Positions 11,890 through 20,674 are shown, numbered from the stretch's first letter. The stretch: 64,000 nucleotides of DNA from Pleomorphomonas sp. NRK KF1 (GCF_023721755.1 NZ_JAMDLH010000007.1:124001-188000), one strand, 5' to 3'. Numbers and translations: made by a program. Notes: generated from the sequence alone by a model not told the origin.

Positions 11890-13062
11890 TCAGGCAGCCT
11901 TCAGGCCGGCCAGCGCCTTGGCAAAGGCCCAGTCGATCCACGGCGTCAGGGCGGTGACGTCGGACGTCTCGACGGTGGCGCCGCACCAGATGCGGAGGCC
12001 CGGAGGGGCATCGCGGTAGGAGGCGATGTCGAAGGCGACGCCTTCCTTCTCCAGAAGGCCGGTCAGCGTCTTGACGAAGGCCTGCTGGCCAGCGACGTCG
12101 AGGGCTGCCACCTCGGGGTGGACGAAGGAGAGGCACACCGACGTATTGGAGCGGATCGCTTCGGTCTTGGCCAGGAAGGCGACGGCCGGCGTCCTGGCGA
12201 CCCAGTCGGCGATGGCCTTGGTGTTGGCGTCGGCGCGGGCGATCAGCGCGTCGAGGCCGCCGATGGCGTCGGCCCATTTCAGCGCGTCGATGTAGTCCTC
12301 GACGCAGATCATCGAGGGCGTGTTGATGGTGTCGCCCTTGAAGATGCCTTCAATCAGCTTGCCGCCCGAGGTGAGGCGGAAGATCTTCGGCAGCGGCCAG
12401 GCCGGCTTGTAGCTCTCCAGGCGCTCGACGGCGCGCGGGGAGAGGATCAGCATTCCGTGGCCGCCTTCGCCGCCAAGAACCTTCTGCCAGGAGAAGGTGA
12501 CGACGTCGAGCTTGTCGAAGGGCAGGGGCTGCGCGAAGGCGGCGGACGTGGCGTCGCAGATGGTGAGGCCCTGGCGGTTCGCCGGGATCGCGTCGCCATT
12601 CGGCACGCGCACGCCGGAGGTGGTGCCGTTCCAGGTGAACACCACGTCGCGGTCGAAGTCGACCTTGGCGAAGTCGACGATGTCGCCATAGGGCGCTTCG
12701 AGGACGCGGGCATCGAGCTTCAATTGCTTGACGACGTCGGTCACCCAGCCGGAGCCGAAGGACTCCCAGGCCAGCATGTCGACCGGGCGCTGGCCGAGCA
12801 GCGACCACAGCGCCATTTCAACGGCGCCGGTATCGGAGGCGGGGACGATGCCGATGCGGTAATCGGCGGGAACGCGCAGCACCTTGCGGGTGAGGTCGAT
12901 CGCCTCGGCGAGCTTGGTCTTGCCGATCTTGGCGCGATGGGAGCGGCCGACCGGCGCTCCCGAGAGGGCCTCGACGGTCCAACCTGGGCGCTTGGCGCAG
13001 GGGCCGGAGGAAAAACGGGGATTAGCCGGCTTGAGAGCCGGCGCGGCGGTCGCGTCAGTCAT
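11890..13062 (-). CDS. serC: Phosphoserine aminotransferase
   Basis: A 390-residue pyridoxal-phosphate enzyme that turns 3-phosphohydroxypyruvate into phosphoserine using glutamate, the second step of serine synthesis. It is the alphaproteobacterial form of class V aminotransferases. N-terminal [15 protein letters not shown] is typical, and the PLP lysine lies in [20 protein letters not shown] lies 7 bases before the ATG. It is upstream of serA on the same strand. Length is normal and no key residue is missing. Confidence 0.96.
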   Translation of the reverse strand: MTDATAAPALKPANPRFSSGPCAKRPGWTVEALSGAPVGRSHRAKIGKTKLAEAIDLTRKVLRVPADYRIGIVPASDTGAVEMALWSLLGQRPVDMLAWESFGSGWVTDVVKQLKLDARVLEAPYGDIVDFAKVDFDRDVVFTWNGTTSGVRVPNGDAIPANRQGLTICDATSAAFAQPLPFDKLDVVTFSWQKVLGGEGGHGMLILSPRAVERLESYKPAWPLPKIFRLTSGGKLIEGIFKGDTINTPSMICVEDYIDALKWADAIGGLDALIARADANTKAIADWVARTPAVAFLAKTEAIRSNTSVCLSFVHPEVAALDVAGQQAFVKTLTGLLEKEGVAFDIASYRDAPPGLRIWCGATVETSDVTALTPWIDWAFAKALAGLKAA

Positions 13063-13180
13063 GTAACTATCCTTTCAGATAGGCGCTCCTCGGTGGGGAG
13101 GAGTGTCCCGCCGCCTGAGCTATCGGAAAGGCTATGCGCCGTCAAGTCGGGCCTCAATGGCTCGACCAAAGGTGTTGCCA

Positions 13181-13215
13181 AAAAGACAAGCGGCGGGACA
13201 TGAGCCCCGCCGCTT
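13181..13215 (-). terminator. Terminator after the porin gene
   Basis: On the minus strand a 10-bp stem, AAGCGGCGGG/CCCGCCGCTT (13188-13197 with 13206-13215), is followed by GTCTTTTTGG. It sits 24 bp after the stop of the porin gene. Confidence 0.8.
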
Positions 13216-13238
13216 GCTTCAGACCGGTTCGTTTGGGT

Positions 13239-14093
13239 TCAGTTGAGGTAGTAGCGCAGACCGACACGCACCTCGTGGGCGGTGATGTCCTCGTACTTCA
13301 TGCGGGACGAAACACCTTGCGCGTCCGTGACGGAGGCGGTCTGGGCGTCGCCGAGGTTCAGGTAACGGTAGCCGAGGTCGACGCTGAGGCGGTCGCTGAT
13401 CGGATATTCCACGCCGGCCATCAACGCCCAAGCGAAGTTCCACTTGCCGTCGCCCTTCGGGCTGTTGCCGTCGAGCCCCTTGGCCGCACTCTGGACGTCG
13501 CTGGTGCGAAGGTAGGACGCACCGATGCCGCCGCCGATGTAGGGAATCACGCCATGGAAGTTGCCGAGATCGGCGTAGACGTTGGCAAGCGCGCTATAGG
13601 CTTCGATCTTGACGCTCTCGCTGCCGATGTAGGCTCCGGTCGCACAGGTGCCTGCGTCCTGACACCAGATCGAGCCCTTGAACTTGGCCGGCGTCTCGTA
13701 GTCGAGCACTACGTCTGCCCGGAGGTAATCGTTGAACTTGTAGCCCGCGCCGACGCCGATATCCAACGCACCGAGCATCTTCTCGTTGATCATCTGGTCA
13801 TGACCGCCGGTGGTGTACGGCCAGGTGTCGGGTACGCCACCGTTGTCGTTGCCGTCGTCATAGCCGCCCCACCGGGTGTTGCCGATCGAGCCCTTGGGCT
13901 TCTCATAGAGCTTGTAGCCGATGTCGCCGCGGAGATACCAACCGCCGACGGCGGCCAGAGGCATCGGTTCGGGCGCTTCGATGATCGGCGGATATTCCAC
14001 CGGCATGTCGGCCGCTCGGGCGACCCCGGCGAAGGCCGAGAGGCCGAATGTCGCAGCCACGGCCAGTGAAAGGTTGATTGTGAGACTGCGCAT
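13239..14093 (-). CDS. Outer-membrane beta-barrel protein, Omp25/31 type
   Basis: A 284-residue protein with a clean signal peptide (SLAVAATFGLSAFAGVARA, cleaved before ADMP) and an eight-strand-type barrel ending in RVGLRYYLN, where the final aromatic region suits outer-membrane insertion. The segment GGWYLRGDIGYKL and the closing LGYRYLNLGD stretch are typical of the rhizobial/Brucella Omp25-Omp31 group. AAGGA lies 7 bases before the ATG. The promoter region holds a full CtrA-like box, and a strong terminator follows. It probably contributes to envelope integrity; a specific ligand cannot be deduced. Confidence 0.88.
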   Translation of the reverse strand: MRSLTINLSLAVAATFGLSAFAGVARAADMPVEYPPIIEAPEPMPLAAVGGWYLRGDIGYKLYEKPKGSIGNTRWGGYDDGNDNGGVPDTWPYTTGGHDQMINEKMLGALDIGVGAGYKFNDYLRADVVLDYETPAKFKGSIWCQDAGTCATGAYIGSESVKIEAYSALANVYADLGNFHGVIPYIGGGIGASYLRTSDVQSAAKGLDGNSPKGDGKWNFAWALMAGVEYPISDRLSVDLGYRYLNLGDAQTASVTDAQGVSSRMKYEDITAHEVRVGLRYYLN

Positions 14094-14178
14094 GGGATGA
14101 TCCTTCCGCTAAAGCATGATCGCCAGGCGGGAGCCGCCGTTCATCATCGCTTTGAGAGGGATTTTTAGGGCAAGTCGG

Positions 14179-14194
14179 TTAATCTCGACTTAAC
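14179..14194. promoter_or_regulatory. CtrA-like box upstream of the porin gene
   Basis: TTAATCTCGACTTAAC fits the CtrA consensus TTAA-N7-TTAAC exactly, and another TTAAC occurs at 14203. It lies about 85-100 bp before the porin start. CtrA is the cell-cycle regulator fed by ChpT, whose gene is at 53750 in this window. Confidence 0.55.
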
Positions 14195-14250
14195 TACGTT
14201 GCTTAACCTTGATGATCGATGAAAAAGATCAGTCGGTGGATGAATCCGAC

Positions 14251-14291
14251 GAAAACGCCCCGGTCGCGTCGAGCGGCCGGGGCGTTTTTCG
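14251..14291 (-). terminator. Terminator after glmM, usable on both strands
   Basis: AAAACGCCCCGGTCGC pairs with GCGGCCGGGGCGTTTT across a 5-base loop, a 16-bp stem with one wobble, bounded by A's and T's. It ends glmM on the minus strand and shields it from the divergent regulatory region of the porin gene. Confidence 0.85.
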
Positions 14292-14309
14292 AAGTGTCTG
14301 GGACGAGGA

Positions 14310-15656
14310 TCAGGCGGCGACGTTGCCGATGGCGTCGACGATGTCGCCAACGGCCGCCGCGACGAGATCGGCGTTATCGCCTTCGCCCATGACGCGGATC
14401 AGAGGCTCGGTGCCGGAGGCGCGAACAAGGATGCGGCCGCCGGCGCCGAGCCGACCCTCGGCGGCAATGATCGCCGCCTTGACGCCTTCGTCCTCCAGCG
14501 GCTTGCCGCCCTTGAAGCGAACGTTCTTCAAGAGTTGCGGCACTGGATCGAAACGGTGGCAGACCTCGCTCACCGGCTTGCCGGAGGCCTTGACGACGGC
14601 CAGCACCTGCAAGGCGGCGACCAGACCGTCGCCGGTGGTGGCGTAGTCGGAGAGCACGATATGGCCGGACTGTTCGCCGCCGACGTTGTAGCCGCCGGCC
14701 CGCATGGCCTCGACGACGTAGCGGTCGCCGACCTTGGTGCGGACGAGCTCGAGGCCGATGCCCTGGAGATAGCGCTCAAGGCCGAGGTTGGACATGACGG
14801 TGGCGACGATGCCCGGCCGGGCGAGGCGGCCGTCGTCCTTGAACGAGGCGGCGACGACGGCCATCAGCTGGTCGCCGTCGACCACCTGGCCCTTCTCGTC
14901 GATGATGATGACGCGGTCGGCGTCGCCATCGAGCGCGATGCCGATGTCGGCCCGGACCTCGCGCACCTTCTCGGTGATGGCGGCGAGGCTGGTGGAACCG
15001 CAGTCGCGGTTGATGTTGAGGCCGTTGGGATCGACGCCGAGCGCCACCACTTCGGCGCCAAGCTCCCAGAGCACTTCCGGGGCGACCTTGTAGGCGGCGC
15101 CGTTGGCGCAGTCGACCACGACGCGCAGGCCTTCGAAAGAGATGTGGCGGCTGAGCGTGCGCTTGGCGGATTCGACGTAGCGGGCGCGCTCGCCGTCGAC
15201 GCGCTTGGCGCGGCCGAGATCGGCGGGGGCGGCGAGGCGGCCGGTGAAGTCACCGTCCAGCATCTCCTCGATGGCCAGCTCCACCTCGTCGCTGAGCTTG
15301 TAGCCGTCGGGTCCGAACAGTTTGATGCCGTTGTCGGCGAAGGGGTTGTGCGAGGCGGAGATCATCACGCCGAGGTCGGCCCTGAGGCTGCGCGTCAGCA
15401 TGGCGACGGCCGGCGTCGGCACCGGGCCGGTCAGGAAGACGTCGACGCCGACGGCGGTGAAGCCGGCGGTCAGCGCCGGCTCGATCATGTAGCCGGAGAG
15501 GCGGGTGTCCTTGCCGATGACGACGCGATGGCGATGGTCGCCGCGATGGAAGGCGAGGCCGGCGGCCATGCCGACCTTGAGGGCGATTTCAGGGGTGATG
15601 GGCCAGGTGTTCGCCGTGCCGCGGATGCCGTCGGTTCCGAAAAATCTGCGTGCCAT
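14310..15656 (-). CDS. glmM: Phosphoglucosamine mutase
   Basis: A 448-residue enzyme that interconverts glucosamine-6-phosphate and glucosamine-1-phosphate, leading to UDP-GlcNAc for peptidoglycan and lipopolysaccharide. It carries the phosphoserine loop [14 protein letters not shown], the metal loop DGDADRV and the sugar loop GGEQSGH. The start [13 protein letters not shown] is the conserved family N-terminus; an open extension upstream to 15746 is not conserved-looking. It is downstream of the MotB-like gene on the same strand after a gap of about 130 bp. Confidence 0.97.
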   Translation of the reverse strand: MARRFFGTDGIRGTANTWPITPEIALKVGMAAGLAFHRGDHRHRVVIGKDTRLSGYMIEPALTAGFTAVGVDVFLTGPVPTPAVAMLTRSLRADLGVMISASHNPFADNGIKLFGPDGYKLSDEVELAIEEMLDGDFTGRLAAPADLGRAKRVDGERARYVESAKRTLSRHISFEGLRVVVDCANGAAYKVAPEVLWELGAEVVALGVDPNGLNINRDCGSTSLAAITEKVREVRADIGIALDGDADRVIIIDEKGQVVDGDQLMAVVAASFKDDGRLARPGIVATVMSNLGLERYLQGIGLELVRTKVGDRYVVEAMRAGGYNVGGEQSGHIVLSDYATTGDGLVAALQVLAVVKASGKPVSEVCHRFDPVPQLLKNVRFKGGKPLEDEGVKAAIIAAEGRLGAGGRILVRASGTEPLIRVMGEGDNADLVAAAVGDIVDAIGNVAA

Positions 15657-15783
15657 GTCGTTCGTCCGCGCTTTCCAGTCCTGCGCCGCTCTCGGGCGCC
15701 TCGCTCTTATCTGCGGCCCGGATGATAAACGGCCGGTGAACGGCAAAGAGTCAAAAATTGTGAACGACTGTTACGGCTTGGCG

Positions 15784-16812
15784 TCAGCGCTCGGTCAGTT
15801 TCAGCTCGATGCGCCGGTTCTTGGCGTTGGCTTCCTCGCTGTTGCCTTCTTCGAGCGGCTGGAACTCGCCGAAGCCGGCGGCCACCAGATGGTTCGGCGA
15901 GATGCCCTTGCTGATCAGGTATTTGACCACGGATATGGCGCGGGCGGACGAGAGCTCCCAGTTGTCGCGGAAGCGGCCGGTGCCCGAGAGCGGCCGGGCG
16001 TCGGTATGGCCGTCGACGCGCAACACCCAGGCGATTTCCGGCGGGATCTGCCCTTCGAGCTGCAGCACCGCCTCGGCCAGCTTGTCGAGTTCGCCCTGGC
16101 CGGCGGGGTTGATCTCGTCGTTGCCGGAATCGAACAGCACCTCCGACTGGAAGACGAAGCGGTCACCGACGACGCGGATGTCGGACCGCTGCGACAGGAT
16201 TTCCCTGAGGCGCCCGAAGAAGTCGGACCGGTAGCGGGCCAGTTCCTGAACCCGCTGGGCCAGCGCCACGTTGAGGCGGCGGCCGAGGTCGGCGATCTTG
16301 GCCGAGCTTTCCCTGTCGCGCGACTCGGACGCGTCGAGGGCATCCTCAAGGGCGGCGATCTGGCGGCGGAGCGCGGCGATCTGCTGGTTGAGCAGCTCGA
16401 CCTGGGCCAGCGCCCGCTGGCTGACGCGCTTCTCGTCGGAAAGCTGGGAGGTCAGCGACTGGACCTTGCTGTCGGCGGCGTCGGCGGCGCCCGACTGGTT
16501 GGCGATCAGGCCCTGAAGGCTGTCGCGAGCGGCCAGTGCGTCCCGGAGGTTCGATTCCAGGAGCGACACGTTGTCCTGCAGGTCGCGGTTGGAGGCGCGC
16601 TCCATGGCGAGCAGTTCGGTCAACTCGGCGATCTGGGCGTTGAGGCGGCCGAGCACGGTGTCCTTGTCGGTGATCTGCTGGCTCAGGAAGAACTGGGCCA
16701 GCGAGAAGACGGACAGCAGGAAGATGATCGACAGCACCAGCGTGGTGAGCATGTCGACGAAAGCCGGCCAGTAGTCCTGCTGGGTCGAAAACCTGCGGCG
16801 TCCGAGGGCCAT
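15784..16812 (-). CDS. MotB/OmpA-like protein with a long coiled coil
   Basis: A 342-residue protein with one N-terminal transmembrane helix (FVDMLTTLVLSIIFLLSVFSLAQFFL), about 140 residues of coiled coil and a C-terminal OmpA/MotB peptidoglycan-binding domain (VLRVDGHTDARPLSG and the final NRRIELKL). The topology is that of MotB/TolR-like stators: helix in the inner membrane, binding domain in the periplasm. The plug-free long coiled coil differs from flagellar MotB. It directly follows the MotA-like gene (13 bp gap), so the pair probably form an ion-driven complex. No flagellar, Tol or Exb genes are near. Function unknown. Confidence 0.8.
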   Translation of the reverse strand: MALGRRRFSTQQDYWPAFVDMLTTLVLSIIFLLSVFSLAQFFLSQQITDKDTVLGRLNAQIAELTELLAMERASNRDLQDNVSLLESNLRDALAARDSLQGLIANQSGAADAADSKVQSLTSQLSDEKRVSQRALAQVELLNQQIAALRRQIAALEDALDASESRDRESSAKIADLGRRLNVALAQRVQELARYRSDFFGRLREILSQRSDIRVVGDRFVFQSEVLFDSGNDEINPAGQGELDKLAEAVLQLEGQIPPEIAWVLRVDGHTDARPLSGTGRFRDNWELSSARAISVVKYLISKGISPNHLVAAGFGEFQPLEEGNSEEANAKNRRIELKLTER

Positions 16813-16825
16813 GAAAGAACTCCGT

Positions 16826-17827
16826 TCAGCCGCGTTCCGACCGCTCGACGGCGCCGGTCAAGAGTTCGAGCAACCGGCGGATTTCCTTTTGCTGCTCGCC
16901 CTGGCTCTCGGCCCAGGCGCGCACCAGCTGCTGTTCGGCGCGCATGTGCTGGACGAGACCCTGAATGCCTTCGGCAAGATTGGCCATCGCCTGGCTGGAC
17001 CGACCGCCGGACCCACCCTCGTGGATCTGCTTGGAGAGGTGTTCGAGGGCGCCCCGGAGATCGTCGAGGTTCTTGGCGTCGCGGATGCTGGCGCCGACGT
17101 CGCCGGCCGAATCGAGCTCGGCCTGGGTGGACAGCCAGTCTTCGAGGTCGAGGTAGAAACGGTTCTGCGCCTGTCCCGCCTGAAGGTCGAGGAAGCCGAC
17201 GATCAACGAGCCGGCGAGGCCGAACAGTGAGGACGAGAACGCGGTGCCCATGCCGGAGAGAGGCGCCTGCAGGCCGCTCTTCAGGTCCTCGAAAATGACG
17301 CTGGCTGTGCCTGAGCCGACGTCGAGGTTCTGGATGGTGGAGCCGACCGAGTTCACGGTGGAGATCAGGCCGTAGAATGTGCCAAGCAGGCCGAGGAACA
17401 CCAGGAGGCCGGTCATGTAGCGCGAGATGTCGCGCGCCTCGTCAAGGCGGGTGGCGATCGATTCGAGCAGCGAGCGCATGGCCGAGGCGGAAATCGCCCG
17501 CTGGCCCAGCCTGTCGCCCAGCAGCGTCGCCATGGGCGCGAGCAGCACCGGCTGCTTGCGCACTTCGAGGCCGGGCTCGCCGTAGCGGTAGGAGTTGACC
17601 CAGCGGACCTCGGGGAACAGGCGGATCACCTGGCGGAAGATCAGCAGGATGCCGACCAGCGCCACCGAGAAGATCAGGCCGTTGAGGCCGGGATTGGCCA
17701 TGAAGGCGGTCTTGAGCTGCCGTGACAGCAGGAGGCCGACGAAGGCCGCGATGACCAGGAACACCGCCATCCGCCAGAGGTACACCTGGGGGCTGGTGAG
17801 CTTTATACCGGACGCGTCTTTGGCCAT
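16826..17827 (-). CDS. MotA/TolQ/ExbB-like membrane protein
   Basis: A 333-residue inner-membrane protein. Two N-terminal helices (about 20-75) are followed by a cytoplasmic stretch, then two helices at about 130-200 containing the proton-channel-type segment LVFLGLLGTFYGLI and a Gly/Ala-rich FSSSLFGLAGSLIVGFLDL. These match the MotA/TolQ/ExbB channel family. The C-terminal 100 residues are charged and probably coiled coil. ATG 17827 (MAKDAS) is taken as the start. It is paired with the MotB-like gene downstream. It is not a canonical flagellar MotA. Confidence 0.8.
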   Translation of the reverse strand: MAKDASGIKLTSPQVYLWRMAVFLVIAAFVGLLLSRQLKTAFMANPGLNGLIFSVALVGILLIFRQVIRLFPEVRWVNSYRYGEPGLEVRKQPVLLAPMATLLGDRLGQRAISASAMRSLLESIATRLDEARDISRYMTGLLVFLGLLGTFYGLISTVNSVGSTIQNLDVGSGTASVIFEDLKSGLQAPLSGMGTAFSSSLFGLAGSLIVGFLDLQAGQAQNRFYLDLEDWLSTQAELDSAGDVGASIRDAKNLDDLRGALEHLSKQIHEGGSGGRSSQAMANLAEGIQGLVQHMRAEQQLVRAWAESQGEQQKEIRRLLELLTGAVERSERG

Positions 17828-17903
17828 GGCTCTATCGCTTGCTCTCTCTGATCGCGGCATAGTAAACGCGATTTAAGGCAGAAAGAGCAAGGCGTACGGG
17901 CGG

Positions 17904-17926
17904 TTCCCCCGAATTTTTCGGGGGAA
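17904..17926 (-). terminator. Hairpin between suhB and the MotA-like gene
   Basis: TTCCCCCGAA (17904-17913) pairs with TTCGGGGGAA (17917-17926), a perfect 10-bp stem with a 3-base loop. It lies just after suhB and before the MotA-like gene. No T-run follows on the minus strand, so it may be an attenuator or stabiliser rather than a full stop. Confidence 0.5.
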
Positions 17927-17954
17927 GCCACTTGGCTCGGATCATGCTGCGCCG

Positions 17955-18743
17955 TCAGGCCTTCTTGAGCGTGGCGAGAAGCTGGGCGTGGATCGCCTCG
18001 TTGCCGGCCACCAGCGTGCGGGAGGCGTGCATGTCGTCCTTGCCGGCCTTGTCGGTGATGAAGCCGCCGGCCTCCTTGATCATCAGCCAGCCGGCCGACG
18101 TATCCCACGGGTTGAGGTCGTCTTCCCAGAAGCCGTCGAGCTTGCCGGCCGCGACGTAGCAGAGGTCGAGGGCTGCCGAACCGAGGCGACGGATGCCGGC
18201 GCAGTTGGCCATCACCTGCCTGAGTTCGTTGAGATAGCGCGGGTGGTTGCCGCGGCCGAGATGCGGCACGCCGGTGCCGATGACGCAGTCGGGCATGTCG
18301 CGGCGGGCGGAGACGCGCAGGCGGCGGTCGTTGACGAAGGCGCCGGCCCCGCGCTCGGCGGTGTAGAGTTCGTCGGTGGCCGGGTTGAACACCACGCCGG
18401 CGATGGGAACGCCGTTGCGCTCAAGCGCCACCGAGATGGAGAAGATCGGGATCGAGTGCAGGAAGTTGGCCGTGCCGTCGAGCGGGTCGACCACCCAGCG
18501 GTGCTGCTCGTCCTCGCCGGCCACCTCGCCGCGCTCTTCCATCAGGAAGCCGTAGGTGGGACGCACCCGCTTCAGCTCCTCGAACAGCGTCTGCTCCGAA
18601 CGCTTGTCGGCGGCCGAGACGAAATCGCCCGGGCCTTTCATCGACACCTGCAGGTTCTCGACCTCGCCGAAATCGCGGGCTAGACCGCGTCCGGCCTTGC
18701 GGACGGCCTGGACCATGACGTTGAGGAGGGCGGAACGAGCCAT
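17955..18743 (-). CDS. suhB: Inositol monophosphatase family protein
   Basis: A 262-residue Mg-dependent sugar-phosphate phosphatase of the IMPase/SuhB family. Metal- and substrate-binding motifs are complete: EERGE in the middle of the first half, WVVDPLDGTANF, and the C-terminal NPWDTSAGWLMIKEAGG. Its N-terminus MARSALLNVMVQAVRKAGR fits the family; the frame is open 15 codons further up but GGA lies at a suitable distance only before ATG 18743. In E. coli SuhB also takes part in rRNA antitermination; whether that applies here is unknown. It is first in a possible cluster with the MotAB-like pair. Confidence 0.93.
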   Translation of the reverse strand: MARSALLNVMVQAVRKAGRGLARDFGEVENLQVSMKGPGDFVSAADKRSEQTLFEELKRVRPTYGFLMEERGEVAGEDEQHRWVVDPLDGTANFLHSIPIFSISVALERNGVPIAGVVFNPATDELYTAERGAGAFVNDRRLRVSARRDMPDCVIGTGVPHLGRGNHPRYLNELRQVMANCAGIRRLGSAALDLCYVAAGKLDGFWEDDLNPWDTSAGWLMIKEAGGFITDKAGKDDMHASRTLVAGNEAIHAQLLATLKKA

Positions 18744-18804
18744 TTTGGGGAGATCCTTCAGGAAAAACGTTGGCTGCGTAGCCATCACAAACCGCCGCCG
18801 AGCG

Positions 18805-18854
18805 CAAGCCCTAACCCGGTATTCGCTTAAAAGCGATTGCCGGGTTCGGGCTTG
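18805..18854. repeat. Large near-perfect palindrome beside structured repeat copy 2
   Basis: Three nested stems share one centre: CAAGCCC with GGGCTTG, AACCCGG with CCGGGTT, and CGCTT with AAGCG. On the plus strand TTTGTT follows, so it could also act as a terminator in that direction. It lies 10 bp before repeat copy 2, upstream of suhB. Confidence 0.7.
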
Positions 18855-18864
18855 TTTGTTGCCT

Positions 18865-18977
18865 GCCTCAGTCGCCGGCGGGCCTCCGGCCCTTAGGCTT
18901 CCGCTCCGCTAGACGCCTTCGAGACGCTTCGTGTCTCGAAGGCCGCTCCGCGCGGCGCCCCTTGGTGCCGGAAGCCG
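18865..18977 (+). repeat. Structured dispersed repeat, copy 2
   Basis: This is the partner of 7856-7957. The left 39 bases differ at one position, then an extra 11-12 bases occur before the inner hairpin CCTTCGAGAC (18916-18925) with GTCTCGAAGG (18933-18942). Relative to copy 1, two base pairs of this stem have changed on both sides and pairing is kept. It ends near the stop of the acetyltransferase gene. Confidence 0.8.
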
Positions 18978-19002
18978 CCGGTGGCGACTTCCGGGGGGCG
19001 AT

Positions 19003-19461
19003 CTATTGCCAGCGCGTCAGGCGCATGTGGGCGTTTTCGAACGGCTGTCCCTCGTCGTCCTCGGCCCGGCGGGACATTTCGGCGAAACCCAGGCTTCTGT
19101 AGAAGCGGACGGCCTGGGTGTTGTCGGTGTAGACTTCCAGTTCGAGTTCGCCCTTGAGAGCCAGCGCGTGGGCGATGAGGGCTCGCCCGATGCCGTGGCC
19201 TTGCCGGTTCGACGCGACGAACAGGCCGCCAACGAAGTTGCCGAGCAGGCTGATGAAGCCGACGGGGGCGCCTTCGAGACACGCGACCCAGGTCTCGGCG
19301 TTGGGAAGATACTTCTCCTCGATGAGGATGCGTTGCTCGCCCAAACGCTGCTCGCCGATGAAGGCGTGCGCGAGGCGTGAGGCTTCGAACCAGATGGTCG
19401 AGAGCGCGTGGAGATCCTTGGCCTCGTCATAGGCGCGGATCGTCAGACTTTCGATTTTCAT
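19003..19461 (-). CDS. GNAT-family N-acetyltransferase
   Basis: A 152-residue acetyltransferase of the GNAT fold. The acetyl-CoA pyrophosphate loop is seen as RQGHGIGRALIAHA (about residues 85-98), followed by the beta-strand LELEVYTDNTQAVRFYRSLGF typical of the family's end. The acceptor substrate (small molecule or protein) cannot be predicted. It ends beside repeat copy 2 and is separated from its upstream neighbour, the Sel1-repeat gene, by about 150 bp in which I see no gene. Length is normal for the family. Confidence 0.88.
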   Translation of the reverse strand: MKIESLTIRAYDEAKDLHALSTIWFEASRLAHAFIGEQRLGEQRILIEEKYLPNAETWVACLEGAPVGFISLLGNFVGGLFVASNRQGHGIGRALIAHALALKGELELEVYTDNTQAVRFYRSLGFAEMSRRAEDDEGQPFENAHMRLTRWQ

Positions 19462-19615
19462 GATGTTTCCGGAGAGAATGCAACAAAGACTGCGCCGACA
19501 CGGGCGCTACGAAAACCGCCTTCGGCGGGTTCAACTGAGGTCTCTGCGCATCAATCTCCTTCTGTTGGGCGCGAGGATACAACAGGCGTTCCTCGGCTTC
19601 AACGATCGCCCGCCG

Positions 19616-20608
19616 TCAGTTTCCGGCATCGACGCCGGGCAGGGCAGGTGGCTTCTCCGCCGTCTTTTGTGCCTCAGCCGACAGTTGCTGTTCGAGCCAG
19701 TCGTCGACAAGGCCGGCACGCCTGGCATAGCCATTCCACTGGCGGGCCTTGTCCAGATCACGCGGCACGCCTTCACCGCTGGCGTAAAGGCGGGCAAGGC
19801 GGCTCTGGGCGACGGGGTTGCCGGCTTCCGCTGCCACCTTGAACCAGGCCGCGGCGGTTTTCTGGTCGCGGGCGACGCCGGTGCCGTTGAACATCATGAT
19901 GGCGTATTCGACCTGGGCGGCGATATGGCCCTCGCGCGCCGCCTCGCCCATCAGCCGGGCGGCCTCCGCTTCGTTCTTCACAACGCCCTGTCCCTCGCGG
20001 AAGAGCGCGGCGAGGGCGTAGGTGGCGTCGACGTTGCCCTCGTCGGCCGCGGCCCTGAACAGGGCGGCGGCGCGGGCGTAGTCGAGAATGCCCGACGATG
20101 GGTCGATGCAGAGGAGGCCCAGCCAGTAGTTGGCCTCGACGACACCCTTGCCGAGCGCTTCCTCCAGATAGGTGGCCGCCTTCTTCTTGTCGACCGGCAT
20201 GCCGACGCCGAGCGCGGCGAGGTTGGCGAGTTCGACGAGCGCTTGCGGATCGCCGTTCCTGGCGGCGAGCTGGTACCAGATGATCGCTTCCTCGGGCTTT
20301 TTCGGCAGGCCGAGCCCGTTGGCATAGAGGTAGCCGATCAGGCTCTGCGCCTTGGCGTCGCCGAGCTTGGCGCGCTCGACGGCGATCTCGAAGGCGGTGA
20401 GGTAGTAGCCGCGCTGGAAGGCGCCGAAGGCATAGTCGATCTTGTCGTTGTCGGGCAGCGAGGCCAACAGGTCCGGAACGGCGGCTTCGGTCGACGGCGG
20501 CTTCGGCGGGGTCGGCGCGGTTTCGGCGGCGACAACCGGGGCGGCAAGAACCGAAAGGCCGAACGCGGCGGCTAGGCAGGCGGCGCGGATTTCAGGCGGC
20601 ATCGGCAT
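19616..20608 (-). CDS. Secreted Sel1-repeat (SEL1-like TPR) protein
   Basis: A 330-residue exported protein with an N-terminal signal peptide (ACLAAAFGLSVLAAPVVAAE) and a row of about six Sel1-like repeats from residue 60 to 300, each with the A-x-x-x-L-G-x-x-Y/L pattern such as AQSLIGYLYANGLGL and AQSRLARLYASGEGV. Sel1 repeats make a solenoid for protein-protein contact, often in envelope or exopolysaccharide-related proteins. The C-terminal 30 residues are Pro/Lys-rich and unordered. It lies immediately downstream of the ThiE-like gene on the same strand. The partner is unknown. Confidence 0.87.
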   Translation of the reverse strand: MPMPPEIRAACLAAAFGLSVLAAPVVAAETAPTPPKPPSTEAAVPDLLASLPDNDKIDYAFGAFQRGYYLTAFEIAVERAKLGDAKAQSLIGYLYANGLGLPKKPEEAIIWYQLAARNGDPQALVELANLAALGVGMPVDKKKAATYLEEALGKGVVEANYWLGLLCIDPSSGILDYARAAALFRAAADEGNVDATYALAALFREGQGVVKNEAEAARLMGEAAREGHIAAQVEYAIMMFNGTGVARDQKTAAAWFKVAAEAGNPVAQSRLARLYASGEGVPRDLDKARQWNGYARRAGLVDDWLEQQLSAEAQKTAEKPPALPGVDAGN

Positions 20609-20674
20609 CGCAGTCTCGGCTCGGCTGGAAACGTGCGGCAGGGTTACCGGCCAAGTTGGCCGGCAATGCGGCGA

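Noticed and set aside
10369-13203. Very long open frame (over 900 codons) on the plus strand across serA and serC
   Set aside because: It lies antisense to two clearly conserved genes, its translation is rich in G, R, D and V without any domain, and it arises from GC-rich codon bias.
15784-17827. MotA/MotB-like pair as part of a Zorya anti-phage system
   Set aside because: ZorA and ZorB are MotA/B-like, but no ZorC, ZorD or ZorE gene is near, and the MotA-like protein lacks the very long tail of ZorA.
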